In this document: piece by piece, positions 27,227 to 37,928 of the stretch
Numbering within the stretch: position 1 is the first letter of the stretch
Layout: each line of letters begins with the position of its first letter
The notes under the pieces: generated by a model
What the model was told of the DNA's origin: nothing
Database searches by the model: none
Seen by the model: the letters and a program-made list of their open reading frames with translations, nothing else
Source: Martinezella rhizogenes
GTDB lineage: Bacteria > Pseudomonadota > Alphaproteobacteria > Rhizobiales > Rhizobiaceae
Reading direction: 5' to 3'
DNA: 64,000 bases
Assembly (NCBI RefSeq): GCF_027460065.1
Contig: NZ_JAPYZZ010000018.1
Span: 40,895 to 104,894 of the forward strand
Made by a program: the position numbers and the translations under genes

Positions 27227-27946
27227 ATGCAAAAGCCGCCGCTCATCGAATTCCGCAACGTCGTCAAGCAATATGGCCGCGACGAAGCAACCATTCGCGC
27301 GCTCGATGGCGTCAGCCTGTCGATCCACGAGAAGGAATTCGTCGCCATCATGGGGCCATCAGGCTCGGGCAAATCCACCTCGATGAACATCATCGGCTGT
27401 CTGGATGTACCCACGGCTGGCGAATATCTGTTTCAGGGCGTACCGACCAGCGGCTTCGACAATGAGCACCTGACGCTGCTGCGCCGCCACATGCTGGGTT
27501 TCGTGTTTCAGGGCTTCAATCTTCTGTCACGCACTTCGGCGGTGGAAAATGTCGAGCTGCCGCTGGTCTATCGTGGCATGAAGGCCTCGGAACGGCGCGC
27601 CCGTGCCATGGAGGCGTTGGCTCAGGTGGGGCTGAAGGGCCGTGAGGATCACACGACGCAGGAGCTTTCCGGCGGTCAGCAGCAGCGCGTGGCCATTGCG
27701 CGGGCCATTGTCACCCGCCCTGCCCTGTTGCTGGCCGACGAGCCGACCGGTAACCTCGACACGAAGACCAGCAACGAGATCATGGACCTCATCACCGCGC
27801 TCAATCGCGACCGGGGCATCACGGTCGTCATGGTCACGCATGAAGAGGATATCGCCGCCCATGCGGGGCGTCTGCTGCGCTTCGTTGACGGCCACCTCGC
27901 TTCCGATAGCGCCGCGGAAAAAAAGGAGAGCTCCGATGTTCTTTGA
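27227..27946 (+). CDS. MacB-type ABC transporter ATPase, separate subunit
   Basis: 239 residues: Walker [10 protein letters not shown], signature [15 protein letters not shown] and Walker [15 protein letters not shown], all of the LolD/MacB group. In E. coli MacB this domain is fused to the permease; here it is a separate protein. Its last 11 bases overlap the start of the permease gene, so both are made in step. It should power the mechanotransmission of the downstream FtsX-type permease. Confidence 0.93.
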   Translation: MQKPPLIEFRNVVKQYGRDEATIRALDGVSLSIHEKEFVAIMGPSGSGKSTSMNIIGCLDVPTAGEYLFQGVPTSGFDNEHLTLLRRHMLGFVFQGFNLLSRTSAVENVELPLVYRGMKASERRARAMEALAQVGLKGREDHTTQELSGGQQQRVAIARAIVTRPALLLADEPTGNLDTKTSNEIMDLITALNRDRGITVVMVTHEEDIAAHAGRLLRFVDGHLASDSAAEKKESSDVL

Positions 27947-29144
27947 AACGTCGCGTCTGGCGCTGCGCGCCATCAGCCGCAACCTTTTGCGCTCCTTTCT
28001 CACCGTGCTCGGCGTCGTCATCGGCGTGGCCGCCGTCATTGCCATGGTCACCATCGGCAACGGCACCACGGAACAGGTGAAATCGGAACTGTCGCGGCTC
28101 GGCACCAACATGCTGTTCGTCCGTCCGGGCCAGTTCGGCCCCGGCCGCGCCAGCACCGAGGCGAAACGTTTCGATGACCGCGATGTCGAGGCCATCCGCA
28201 ACCAGATAACGGGCATCCGCGCCGTCGCGCCGCAGAACCGCAGCTCCGCGGCGACCGTCATTTTCGGCGGCAAGAACCACCAGACCAGCGTCATCGGCAC
28301 CACCAATGATTATCTGATCGCGCAGGACTGGACCATCGCGCTCGGCCGCGATTTCCAGCCTGCAGAAGATCGCGGCGGCCAGATCGGCTGCATCATCGGC
28401 GAAACGGTGCGGCAGGAACTGTTCGGCGCGGAAAACCCGGTGGGACAGACAATCCGTGTCAGCAACATCTCCTGCCCCGTCATCGGCGTGCTCGCCCGAA
28501 AAGGCCAGTCCGGCCTCGGCGACGATCAGGACGACACCATCATCATGCCGCTGAAAATCCACCAGCGGCGCATCGGCGGCACCACCACCATTTCCTCCAT
28601 CATGGTCTCGGCGCAGGATGGCGTTTCCACCGCCAAGGTGCAAAGCGACCTGCAGAACCTGCTGCGCGAGCGCCGCCGCATCGGCATCGGCCGCGAGGAT
28701 GATTTCACCGTCAACGACATGACGCAGATCGCCTCGGCCATGACCGGCACAACGACGCTGCTGACCGGGCTTCTCGGCGCGGTCGCAGCCGTCAGCCTTC
28801 TGGTCGGCGGCATTGGCATCATGAACATCATGCTGGTCTCGGTGACGGAACGCACCCGCGAAATCGGCATTCGCCTTGCTATCGGGGCGCTGGAAAAACA
28901 GGTGCTGACGCAGTTTCTGGTGGAAGCCGTCATGCTGTCGGCCTTCGGTGGCCTCGTCGGCATATTGACCGGCCTCGGCCTTGCCTATGCCGTCGTCGGT
29001 TATCTCAACGTGCCCTTCGTCACCAGCCCGTCGATCATCTTCCTTGCCTTTGCCTTTTCGGCGGCCATCGGCGTGATTTTCGGCTATTTCCCGGCGCGGC
29101 GGGCGGCGAGTTTAAGCCCGATCGAAGCATTACGACATGAATGA
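27936..29144 (+). CDS. MacB-type ABC transporter permease (FtsX-like)
   Basis: 402 residues. The N-terminal membrane helix ([21 protein letters not shown]) is followed by a large periplasmic domain (about 45-270) and three C-terminal helices ([61 protein letters not shown]), the classic MacB topology. With MacA and the ATPase it forms a tripartite pump; no outer-membrane channel gene is present here. The start is at 27936; a longer in-frame stretch upstream lies inside the ATPase gene. Confidence 0.93.
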   Translation: MFFETSRLALRAISRNLLRSFLTVLGVVIGVAAVIAMVTIGNGTTEQVKSELSRLGTNMLFVRPGQFGPGRASTEAKRFDDRDVEAIRNQITGIRAVAPQNRSSAATVIFGGKNHQTSVIGTTNDYLIAQDWTIALGRDFQPAEDRGGQIGCIIGETVRQELFGAENPVGQTIRVSNISCPVIGVLARKGQSGLGDDQDDTIIMPLKIHQRRIGGTTTISSIMVSAQDGVSTAKVQSDLQNLLRERRRIGIGREDDFTVNDMTQIASAMTGTTTLLTGLLGAVAAVSLLVGGIGIMNIMLVSVTERTREIGIRLAIGALEKQVLTQFLVEAVMLSAFGGLVGILTGLGLAYAVVGYLNVPFVTSPSIIFLAFAFSAAIGVIFGYFPARRAASLSPIEALRHE

Positions 29145-29203
29145 AAGCCGGCGTTCAAACCGCAACCGGCTTTGTCTCTTCCCTGCAATTGACCCGATCC
29201 GCT

Positions 29204-29722
29204 TTAGTCGCTCACCGGGCAGCGTGCACTATCCACCCACTCTTCGAGCGCGCGCTCTATATCGTCCTGATAGGACGGCAGGTTTTCCTTCTCACTGATG
29301 GCGCGGAGATACATTTCCACGGCATTCCGTTGCAACGGGGTCAGTAAGGCTGACATCCGCGCAAATAGGGTGCGAATTCGTGCCTGTAGTCGCCATCGAG
29401 ATCGGCGATCATGTAGGCGGGCAGATGAAATCTGCACTCCTTCAGCATCAAGGAAGGCGGGGCTGCCGGAATGTCTGTTGAGGTCCTTCAGCGGGATCGC
29501 GGACCAATAACTCTTCTCATCGCCAGCACGACATGCGGCGCGAACCTCATTGCTCGCATAATCATCAAGCGCCTGCGCCTCGGAGAGGCCGACGCCGCCA
29601 TCCAGTGTAACACCCGCGAATGCCTCTCGCACCGCGGCTTTCGCATTCGCAATATTATCGGGTTGCGACCTCATCAAATCGTCTGCACGTTCAATGATGG
29701 GCTCCCCCACTCCCGTCACCAT
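29204..29722 (-). pseudogene. DUF6714-like protein gene with two compensating frameshifts
   Basis: Reads as 172 residues in one frame, but a stretch of about 80 bases (29358-29437) only makes sense one base out of frame, where it gives FHLPAYMIADLDGDYRHEF with GC-rich third positions. The main frame there gives unusual arginine-rich sequence. One extra base near 29437 and one missing base near 29357 restore the frame. The flanks (IDG-like start, DDYASNEVRAACRAGDE, then LLTPLQRNAVEMYL) fit the DUF6714 family from memory. Either a natural altered gene or two sequencing errors. Its start overlaps the next minus-strand gene; ATG 29722 or a GTG at 29743 are possible. Confidence 0.55.
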
Positions 29723-29924
29723 GCGCTGTCGGCCAGTCTCCACCCTCGGTCCGTTCGAGCGGGGGGCTGTTCAACGCGTCACCCTTGGATGCCGCAGATC
29801 CCTTTATCTCCTCCCAGTAAAACGCAAGGCAAACAATACCGGCAATCAGCGTCAGGCCAGCCACGACGCTGGCGACGATCAGCCCTATCGTCCAGATATC
29901 AATCGAGGCGCTACTGATGTCCAT
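29691..29924 (-). CDS. Small single-helix membrane protein
   Basis: 77 residues. One strong hydrophobic segment (about residues 11-36: WTIGLIVASVVAGLTLIAGIVCLAFYW) and a polar, glycine and histidine-rich tail (PTAHGDGSGGAHH). GGGAG precedes the ATG by nine bases. Not recognised. The 3' end overlaps the beginning of the DUF6714-like gene on the same strand, so the two may be translated together. Confidence 0.65.
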   Translation of the reverse strand: MDISSASIDIWTIGLIVASVVAGLTLIAGIVCLAFYWEEIKGSAASKGDALNSPPLERTEGGDWPTAHGDGSGGAHH

Positions 29925-30098
29925 CCCGCTTCACTCCCCACGATCAATCCCGCCGGCGGTCCGAAACGCCTTCCAGCATGGTCGGCAGGCGGTTCCGCCC
30001 TCCCGCCAAACCTCGCAGAATATCCGATATCCTCGCTGATCTTGCGTCAGTGCGTCAATCGGATAGGCTCGCCTTCAAGTTTACCGGATGGAGTTTGG

Positions 30099-30374
30099 AT
30101 GTTCAAATCGGTATCGGACAGCGCCGCTGCCGCAGACGGCGGTTCGCTCGCCCTCTTCGTCGAACGGATTGACGGACAGACGGAGCTGTTTGTGATCAAT
30201 CGCTCCCTCGCGTCACGCGGGACGCCCGACTACAACAAGATCACTTCGAGCCTTCGGCCGCTTGCCAAGGAGGATTGCGCAATGATCGCGGCAGCTCTCG
30301 AGCCGCTGTTGACAACGACACCATCGATTCATCCGCTGGCGGATTTTATCGATACGCTGAAACAGCAATCATGA
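30099..30374 (+). CDS. Hypothetical protein, 91 residues
   Basis: Begins MFKSVSDSAAAADGGSLALF and includes a predicted two-strand/helix pattern (FVERIDGQTELFVINRSL, ITSSLRPLAKEDCAMIAAAL). GGAG lies seven bases before the ATG. A longer in-frame stretch upstream is antisense to the small membrane gene and lacks codon bias, so this start was chosen. Not recognised; no signal peptide. The repeat element follows within 70 bases. Confidence 0.5.
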   Translation: MFKSVSDSAAAADGGSLALFVERIDGQTELFVINRSLASRGTPDYNKITSSLRPLAKEDCAMIAAALEPLLTTTPSIHPLADFIDTLKQQS

Positions 30375-30435
30375 CTCTTCGAAAGCTGATTTGCGCGGGG
30401 CGCAGTCTGCGGAAAAGAATCTGAAACCTCTCCTC

Positions 30436-30522
30436 CGTCATCCTCGGGCTTGACCCGAGGATCTACAAACATTTCAAGCGATTTGACGGGGATGGATCCT
30501 CGGGTCAAGCCCGAGGATGACG
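30436..30522. repeat. Mosaic palindromic repeat, copy 1
   Basis: Two identical 28-base arms in inverted orientation (30436-30463 and 30495-30522) separated by 31 bases. Each arm contains its own palindrome, CCTCGGGCTTGACCCGAGG. The same arms are found at 34886-34972. This fits the rhizobial intergenic mosaic elements (RIME-like) in general form; the family assignment is inferred. It lies between a hypothetical gene and sufA. Confidence 0.85.
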
Positions 30523-30590
30523 TCGCGTTTGTGGGAACGCTGTGTGCATAAAAAAGGTCTGTCTCTCCACCGCAGAGATAGCGTAACCAA

Positions 30591-30980
30591 TCAAACGCTG
30601 GCCTCTGCCTCGCGCTGCTTCGCCAGCGCCGCCAGATCGGCAGGCTTCAGCTCAACCGATTCACCGCAGCCGCAGGCGGATGTCTGGTTCGGATTGTTGA
30701 AGGTGAAGCCGGAGCGCATCTTGGTCACTTCGAAATCCATCTGGGTGCCGAGCAGATAAAGCACGGCGGATGGCTGAACCCAGACCTTCGCACCGTCGAA
30801 TTCAACCAGATCGTCCTTCGCATCCGCTTCGATCACGAGGTCGATGGTATATTCCATGCCCGCGCAGCCACCCTTCTTGATGCCGACGCGCACGCCCTTC
30901 GCATCTGGGCCGGAATTTTCAACGATTGCTTTAACGCGCGAGGCGGCAGCCCCGGTCATGGTCATGATCGCAAAGCCCAT
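30591..30980 (-). CDS. sufA: A-type Fe-S cluster carrier SufA
   Basis: 129 residues. The three cysteines of HesB/IscA/SufA carriers are present: GGCAG (Cys about 39) and SACGCGE (two Cys near the end). It receives clusters from the SufBCD scaffold and hands them to target enzymes, in the cytoplasm. It is the last gene of the suf operon, 111 bases after sufT. The ATG at 30980 has GGAG ten bases ahead; an internal ATG five codons later is an alternative. Confidence 0.93.
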   Translation of the reverse strand: MGFAIMTMTGAAASRVKAIVENSGPDAKGVRVGIKKGGCAGMEYTIDLVIEADAKDDLVEFDGAKVWVQPSAVLYLLGTQMDFEVTKMRSGFTFNNPNQTSACGCGESVELKPADLAALAKQREAEASV

Positions 30981-31091
30981 GGGCTTAATTCTCCTTCGAC
31001 AATCGAGTTCAAGGCTCGATGCTTATGGAATTCAATTTAAGTGCGTCCGACAATGTCATCAAGGGATGACGTCAGTCAAATCACGTCAATC

Positions 31092-31475
31092 TCAATACCA
31101 GCCGACGGCGACCTGCGCCTCTTCCGACATGCGCTCCGGCGTCCACGGCGGATCGAAGGTCATTGACACGTCGACACCTGATACGCCCTCGACCGCACCG
31201 ACGGCGTTTTCCACCCAGCCCGGCATTTCGCCAGCCACCGGGCAGCCCGGCGCGGTCAGCGTCATGACGATCTTGACCATCCGGTCGTCCTCGATGTCGA
31301 TCTTGTAGATGAGACCGAGTTCGAAAATATCGGCCGGAATTTCTGGGTCATAGACAGTTTTCAGCGCCGCGATCACGTCATCGCTGATACGCGCCAGCTC
31401 GTCCGGCGGAATGGTCGAGACCTTTTCCGCAGTTTCGGTAACATCCTGTGTCTTTGCAGTGGCTTCGGCAGTCAT
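31092..31475 (-). CDS. sufT: SufT/MIP18-family Fe-S assembly protein (DUF59)
   Basis: 127 residues from the ATG at 31475. The DUF59 core is clear: KTVYDPEIPADIFELGLIYKI and LTAPGCPVAGEMPGW, with a conserved cysteine, then GVSGVDVSMTFDPPWTPERM. SufT proteins help maturation of Fe-S enzymes, and in rhizobia this member is also called SufX. It lies between sufS and sufA. The N-terminal 25 residues are threonine and alanine-rich and poorly conserved. The longer frame upstream was rejected because it runs into sufS. Confidence 0.92.
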   Translation of the reverse strand: MTAEATAKTQDVTETAEKVSTIPPDELARISDDVIAALKTVYDPEIPADIFELGLIYKIDIEDDRMVKIVMTLTAPGCPVAGEMPGWVENAVGAVEGVSGVDVSMTFDPPWTPERMSEEAQVAVGWY

Positions 31476-31513
31476 GGTCTTAAACCTCAATCCTGATCTC
31501 TCAAATCCCGATA

Positions 31514-32764
31514 TCAGGCAAAAAATTTGCGCGCATATTCCAGCGCCTCGACAAGAGAGTCTACTTCGGCGCGGGTATTGTAAAGGCCGAACGATGCCCG
31601 GCATGTGGAGGTGACGCCGAACCGTTTCAAGAGCGGCATAGCGCAATGGGTGCCGGCCCGCACGGCAACGCCGCGCCGGTCGATCACCATCGAGACGTCG
31701 TGGGCATGGATGCCCTCAAGCTCGAAGGAGAAGATGCCGCCCTTGTCAGGCGCATTGCCGATGATGCGCAGCGAATTGATTTCGCGCAGGCGCTCCGCGG
31801 CGTAAGCGGCAAGATCGGCCTCGTGAGCAGCAATCGCGGCACGGCCGAGATTGTCCATGTAATCAAGCGCGTAACCGAGGCCGATTGCCTGCACGATGGG
31901 TGGTGTGCCAGCTTCGAAGCGGTGCGGCGGCTCGTTATAGGTGACATTGTCTTCCGAAACGTCGAGGATCATCTCGCCGCCGCCCTGGAACGGCCGCATC
32001 TCGCGCAGGCGATCGGTCTTGCCATAGAGCACGCCGATGCCCGAGGGACCGTAAAGCTTGTGGCCGGTCATGACATACCAGTCGCAATCGATATCGCGCA
32101 CATCGACCGGCATGTGAACAGCGCCCTGCGAACCATCGATCAATACCGGAATGCCGCGCTCATGGGCAATGCGGCAGATTTCCTTGACCGGCACGATGGT
32201 GCCGAGCGCATTCGACATATGGGTGATGGCAACGAGCTTGGTGCGCTCCGTCAGGCTCTTTTCGAAAGCCTCGATGTGGAACGCGCCGTCATCATCGACA
32301 GGCACCCAGACAAGCTTCGCACCCTGCCGCTCGCGGATGAAATGCCACGGCACGATATTGGAATGATGCTCCATGATCGAGATGACGATCTCGTCGCCCT
32401 CGCCGATCTTGGGCATGCCGTAACCATAGGCAACCGTATTGATCGCCTCGGTGGATGATTTGGTAAAGACGATCTCGTCCACCGAACCGGCATTGAGGAA
32501 CCGGCGCACCTTTTCGCGCGCCGCCTCATAGGCGTCGGTTGCGGCATTGGAGAGGAAATGCAGGCCGCGATGCACATTGGCGTATTCGTTCGCATAAGCA
32601 TGCGAAACGGCGTCGATCACCACCTGCGGTTTTTGAGCGGACGCGCCGTTGTCGAGATAGACCAGCGGCTTGCCATAGACCTCGCGCGACAGGATCGGGA
32701 AATCCCGGCGCACGGCTTCGATGTCATAAGGGGCCGCCACTGCGGCGCGTTCGCTCTCAGGCAT
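31514..32764 (-). CDS. sufS: Cysteine desulfurase SufS
   Basis: 416 residues. This PLP enzyme takes sulfur from cysteine as a persulfide for cluster assembly. The PLP lysine is in TGHKLYGPSGIG (about residues 233-244), the substrate-binding segment is HHSNIVPWH and the active-site cysteine is in RAGTHCAMPLLKRFG (about residues 371-385), all of group II (SufS/CsdA). It overlaps sufD by eight bases and precedes sufT. A second, class I desulfurase heads the operon. No SufE gene is visible in the window. Confidence 0.96.
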   Translation of the reverse strand: MPESERAAVAAPYDIEAVRRDFPILSREVYGKPLVYLDNGASAQKPQVVIDAVSHAYANEYANVHRGLHFLSNAATDAYEAAREKVRRFLNAGSVDEIVFTKSSTEAINTVAYGYGMPKIGEGDEIVISIMEHHSNIVPWHFIRERQGAKLVWVPVDDDGAFHIEAFEKSLTERTKLVAITHMSNALGTIVPVKEICRIAHERGIPVLIDGSQGAVHMPVDVRDIDCDWYVMTGHKLYGPSGIGVLYGKTDRLREMRPFQGGGEMILDVSEDNVTYNEPPHRFEAGTPPIVQAIGLGYALDYMDNLGRAAIAAHEADLAAYAAERLREINSLRIIGNAPDKGGIFSFELEGIHAHDVSMVIDRRGVAVRAGTHCAMPLLKRFGVTSTCRASFGLYNTRAEVDSLVEALEYARKFFA

Positions 32765-34028
32765 GATGTTCCAGCCAGCCGGAGATGATCGTCTCCAGCG
32801 CCTCTACCAGATTTTCTTCTTCCAGTTCCTCGACGATCTCGGCGACGAAGGCGTTGACGAGCATCGCCCGCGCCTTTGCCCGCGGCACGCCGCGCGCCAT
32901 CAGGTAATAGAGATGGTTGTCGCTGATATCGGCAACCGTCGCACCATGGCCGCACTGAACGTCATCCGCGAAGATTTCCAGTTCCGGCTTTGCCGAGAAC
33001 TCGCCATCGTCAGACATCAGCAGCGTATTGCAGGCCATCTTCGCATCGGTTTTCTGGGCATCGGGCGCCACCCGGATCATGCCCTGGAAAATGCCCTTGG
33101 CACGGTCGAACACCACGTTGCGGAACACTTCCGTCGAGGTCGTGTTCGGCACGTTGTGGCCAAGAACCATCGTCACGTCGGTATGCGTTTCGCCACCCAA
33201 AAGGTTGACGCCGCGAACGATGAGATCCGTGCCCTCGCCTTCCACGTCGATGCGCAGTTCCTGCCGCACCAGCTTGCCGCCGGCATTGACAATGAACAGG
33301 CGAATCTTGGCATCCGCACCGATTTTCATGCGCAGCTGGGCAAGATGGATATCGGCTGCACCCTGCTGCTGCAGGATGATCCAGGTCACTTCCGCGCCGT
33401 CTTCAACGACGATGTCGGTAACGGAGGAAACAAGGGCTGCATCCGAAGTCACCGAAAGGTGACGCTCGATGACGGTTGCCTTGGAACCCTTGCCGAAAAG
33501 AACCGGGAAGCGGCTGTGAACCTGGCCTGCGCCATGGACTGCCTGTAATTCTATCGGCTTTTCGATATCGGCATCGGCCGGAATGTCGAGCACCAGACCA
33601 TCACGCACGAAGCTGCCGTTGATGCGGCCGATCGCGTCATCCTTGCTGGCTTCCGCAAGGCCTGCGGCCGCGGAACCGTCAGCCAGGCTCTCGGCGAAGC
33701 GCGACACACGGATGTCTTCGATCTTGCCGACATCGGCCGTGCCGTGCTGCATATAGGCAACCAGAGAGCCGGCAACCGTCGGCGCCTGCTTCTCGATAAC
33801 AGGCGCGGGCCGGTCTTCCGGAACGGCACGCAGCAGGCTTTTCAGATCGGTATAGTGCCACGCCTCGATGCGGCGGGTCGGAAGACCGCCGGTCTTGAGA
33901 TCATCGAACAGCACGTCACGGGCAGCGACAACGGCGCCGTCACCGGGCAATTCGCTGAACTTGGCGGTATAGGCATCGACCAGCGCGGTTTCCGCTGGCG
34001 TCAGCCGGTTGGTAGCTTGAATGTTCAT
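32757..34028 (-). CDS. sufD: Fe-S cluster assembly protein SufD
   Basis: 423 residues. SufD forms the SufBC2D scaffold with SufB and SufC. The conserved right-handed beta-helix region (residues about 150-370) ends in CGHGATVADISDNHLYYLMARG, with the conserved histidine that faces SufB. It does not carry the cysteines of SufB. The ATG at 34028 has AGGAGG eight bases ahead, which fixes it against the GTG three codons upstream. sufC lies 24 bases upstream and sufS overlaps its end. Confidence 0.95.
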   Translation of the reverse strand: MNIQATNRLTPAETALVDAYTAKFSELPGDGAVVAARDVLFDDLKTGGLPTRRIEAWHYTDLKSLLRAVPEDRPAPVIEKQAPTVAGSLVAYMQHGTADVGKIEDIRVSRFAESLADGSAAAGLAEASKDDAIGRINGSFVRDGLVLDIPADADIEKPIELQAVHGAGQVHSRFPVLFGKGSKATVIERHLSVTSDAALVSSVTDIVVEDGAEVTWIILQQQGAADIHLAQLRMKIGADAKIRLFIVNAGGKLVRQELRIDVEGEGTDLIVRGVNLLGGETHTDVTMVLGHNVPNTTSTEVFRNVVFDRAKGIFQGMIRVAPDAQKTDAKMACNTLLMSDDGEFSAKPELEIFADDVQCGHGATVADISDNHLYYLMARGVPRAKARAMLVNAFVAEIVEELEEENLVEALETIISGWLEHHA

Positions 34029-34052
34029 GGACATCACCTCCTGGCCTCTGAC

Positions 34053-34808
34053 TTAGGCCGCTTCACCGATGATGTCGGCGTAACCGTTGTTTTCCAGTTC
34101 CAGCGCCAAGGCCTTGTCACCCGAGCGGATGATCTTGCCCTTGTAAAGAACGTGGACGCTATCAGGCACGATGTAGTCGAGCAGGCGCTGATAGTGGGTG
34201 ATGACCACGGTGGCGCGATCCGGCGACTTCAGCGCGTTGACGCCGTCAGCAACGATCTTCAGGGCGTCGATATCGAGACCGCTATCGGTTTCGTCGAGCA
34301 CGCAGAGTTTCGGCTCCAACAGCGCCATCTGCAGGATTTCGGCGCGCTTCTTCTCACCACCGGAGAAGCCGACGTTCAGCGGACGCTTCAGCATCTCCAT
34401 GTCGATCTTCAGATCGCCGGCCGCTTCCTTGACGCGGCGAATGAAGTCCGGCGTCGTCAGTTCGGACTCGCCGCGCGCCTTGCGCTGCTCGTTCATCGCA
34501 ACCTTCAGGAACTGCATGGTGGCGACACCGGGAATTTCAACCGGGTACTGGAAGGCAAGGAAGATGCCCTTGGCCGCACGCTCGGCAGCATCCAGTTCCA
34601 GAATGCTTTCGCCGTTGTAAAGAATGTCACCGGAGGTGACTTCATAATCTTCGCGGCCCGACAGGATGTAGGACAGCGTCGACTTGCCGGAACCGTTCGG
34701 CCCCATGATGGCGGCAACCTCACCGGCAGCAACCTTCAGGTTGAGACCCTTGATGATCTCGGTTTCGGTATCGGCGATCTTTGCGTGCAGGTCGATGATT
34801 TCAAGCAT
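34053..34808 (-). CDS. sufC: Fe-S assembly ATPase SufC
   Basis: 251 residues of ABC type: Walker A GPNGSGKST, signature FSGGEKKRAEI, Walker B LCVLDETDSGLD, matching SufC exactly (KKRAE instead of the usual QQRV). It hydrolyses ATP in the cytoplasmic SufBC2D complex to open the cluster-building chamber. The start at 34808 is preferred to a slightly longer frame. 175 bases separate it from sufB, and these hold the mosaic palindromic repeat. Confidence 0.96.
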   Translation of the reverse strand: MLEIIDLHAKIADTETEIIKGLNLKVAAGEVAAIMGPNGSGKSTLSYILSGREDYEVTSGDILYNGESILELDAAERAAKGIFLAFQYPVEIPGVATMQFLKVAMNEQRKARGESELTTPDFIRRVKEAAGDLKIDMEMLKRPLNVGFSGGEKKRAEILQMALLEPKLCVLDETDSGLDIDALKIVADGVNALKSPDRATVVITHYQRLLDYIVPDSVHVLYKGKIIRSGDKALALELENNGYADIIGEAA

Positions 34809-34885
34809 GGTTTTGTTCCTGTTCATGGTGCGGTTTCAAGGACCGCCTCGTGCGCCCCGTCAGGGCTTGTCTCAAATCTCTCATC

Positions 34886-34972
34886 CGTCATCCTCGGGCT
34901 TGACCCGAGGATCCAGGAAGTGGGTTGTCTCCGCTCAGGCAATGGATCCTCGGGTCAAGCCCGAGGATGACG
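34886..34972. repeat. Mosaic palindromic repeat, copy 2, inside the suf operon
   Basis: Two 30-base arms in perfect inverted orientation (34886-34915 and 34943-34972) with 27 bases between them. The arms share the CCTCGGGCTTGACCCGAGG core and are the same as those at 30436-30522, apart from two further bases at the inner side. The element sits in the 175 bases between sufB and sufC and would fold into a strong stem in the mRNA. Confidence 0.88.
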
Positions 34973-34983
34973 CCGAGCAAGAG

Positions 34984-36453
<1,470 letters not shown>

Positions 36454-36652
36454 GTCGTTCTCCAATCTCGCCGGAGCCAAGGTCCGGTGGCTTGTCAACG
36501 TATCAAGGCGGAAAGCCGCCTTATTCATCTTCGGGCAAATCGTTCCGAGCCGTCAGCCGGGGCGGAGCTTATACCCATGTAGGTGCGGGATGGCGCTTTT
36601 CACACATCCCGGCAAGCGGAAAATTGCTATTCCGCAATTCTTTGCCGCATTT

Positions 36653-37822
36653 TCAAGCGGCCTGACCGGAAAGCTTGCGCCGCCCGGCAATTTTCGTGAA
36701 CGCCGCAATCGTCCTGTCTATGTCCGCCTCGTCAGTCGCATGGCCAAGCGAAATCCTGAGCGCGCCGAGCTTGGGATCCTGCCCCATCGCCGTCAGCACA
36801 TGGCTTTCCCCAACCTTGCCGGAAGAGCAGGCCGAACCGGCAGAGAGCGCAATGCCTTCTATATCGAAGGCGATCTGTCCCGTTTCCGCTTTGAGCCCCG
36901 GCAGGGTGAAGAAGGTCGTATTGCCCACACGGGCAACATCCGCACCATGGATGATGACATCAGGCGCATTGACCCGCATGCCGTTCTCGAGCTTCGTCCG
37001 CAGTGCGCCAAGACGCGCCGCTTCGTCCGTCAGCCTCTCGGCCGCCACGGCTGCGGCGGCACCAAAACCCATGACCGACAGGGTATTTTCCGTGCCGGAA
37101 CGATGTCCCTTTTCCTGCCCGCCGCCATGGATCAGCGGCTTCGGCATCATCACCTCACCGCGCGAGATGAGAGCGCCGGCACCCTTGGGACCACCGAGCT
37201 TGTGGGACGAGAGAACGAGGAAATCCGCATCGAGCGCATTGATATCGAGCGGAACGCGGCCCGCTGCCTGAACCGCATCAACCACCATCAACCCGCCCGC
37301 CGCGTGCACGAGCCGCGCGGCTTCCGCCACCGGCTGGAGAATGCCGGTCTCATTATTGACCAGCATGCAGGCGACCATCGGCAGGCCGGTGGACTTGTCG
37401 TGCGACGACAGCAACGCCTCAAGCGCAGCAAGATCGATGACACCCGCTGACGTAACGGGAACTTCCGTAACGTCAGCCTTATCGAACCGGCCGCCTTCCC
37501 GGAAAGCGGGATGCTCGATGGCGGACACATACAGGCGACCATAACGCACAGGCGCACGCCCCATTTTGAAGTCCGGTGTCAGAACCAGATTGGCCGCTTC
37601 GGTCGCACCGCTGGTGAAGGTGACATGGGATGCCTGCGCGCCTGCAAGGGCGGCGACGTCACGGCGGGCAGCCTCCACGGCGGCGCGGGCAGCACGCCCT
37701 TCCCGGTGCACGGAAGACGGATTGCCGGCGAGATCAAGCGCGGACACAAGGATATCACGCACGGCGGGCAGAAGCGGCGCCGTGGCGTTCCAGTCCATAT
37801 ATGTGCGCGTTAAACCCGTCAT
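36653..37822 (-). CDS. Class I cysteine desulfurase (IscS/NifS-like) at the head of the suf operon
   Basis: 389 residues. The PLP lysine is in LSSHKLGGPKGAGAL and the mobile cysteine loop in SAGSACSSGKVGESHVL, the class I pattern, shorter than IscS of E. coli. It reads in the same direction as sufB and comes first in the operon, so it probably supplies sulfur together with SufS. In rhizobia the corresponding gene is called sufS2. The ATG at 37822 begins the MTGLTRTYMDWNATAPLLP segment; the longer frame is not conserved. The Irr-like palindrome lies about 107 bases upstream. Confidence 0.93.
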   Translation of the reverse strand: MTGLTRTYMDWNATAPLLPAVRDILVSALDLAGNPSSVHREGRAARAAVEAARRDVAALAGAQASHVTFTSGATEAANLVLTPDFKMGRAPVRYGRLYVSAIEHPAFREGGRFDKADVTEVPVTSAGVIDLAALEALLSSHDKSTGLPMVACMLVNNETGILQPVAEAARLVHAAGGLMVVDAVQAAGRVPLDINALDADFLVLSSHKLGGPKGAGALISRGEVMMPKPLIHGGGQEKGHRSGTENTLSVMGFGAAAAVAAERLTDEAARLGALRTKLENGMRVNAPDVIIHGADVARVGNTTFFTLPGLKAETGQIAFDIEGIALSAGSACSSGKVGESHVLTAMGQDPKLGALRISLGHATDEADIDRTIAAFTKIAGRRKLSGQAA

Positions 37823-37928
37823 AGCGGAAAAGCTTCGCTCAATCTTATATGCGCCAAAACGCATTTTTCTTGAAATTACAGTTGCGCTTGCCTTATGACA
37901 CGACCCGAGTGCTTGAGCACACGCAAAG

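Noticed and set aside
30436..34972. Ends of a composite transposon
   Set aside because: The inverted repeats at both places are complete palindromic elements, and the DNA between them holds only suf genes, with no transposase.
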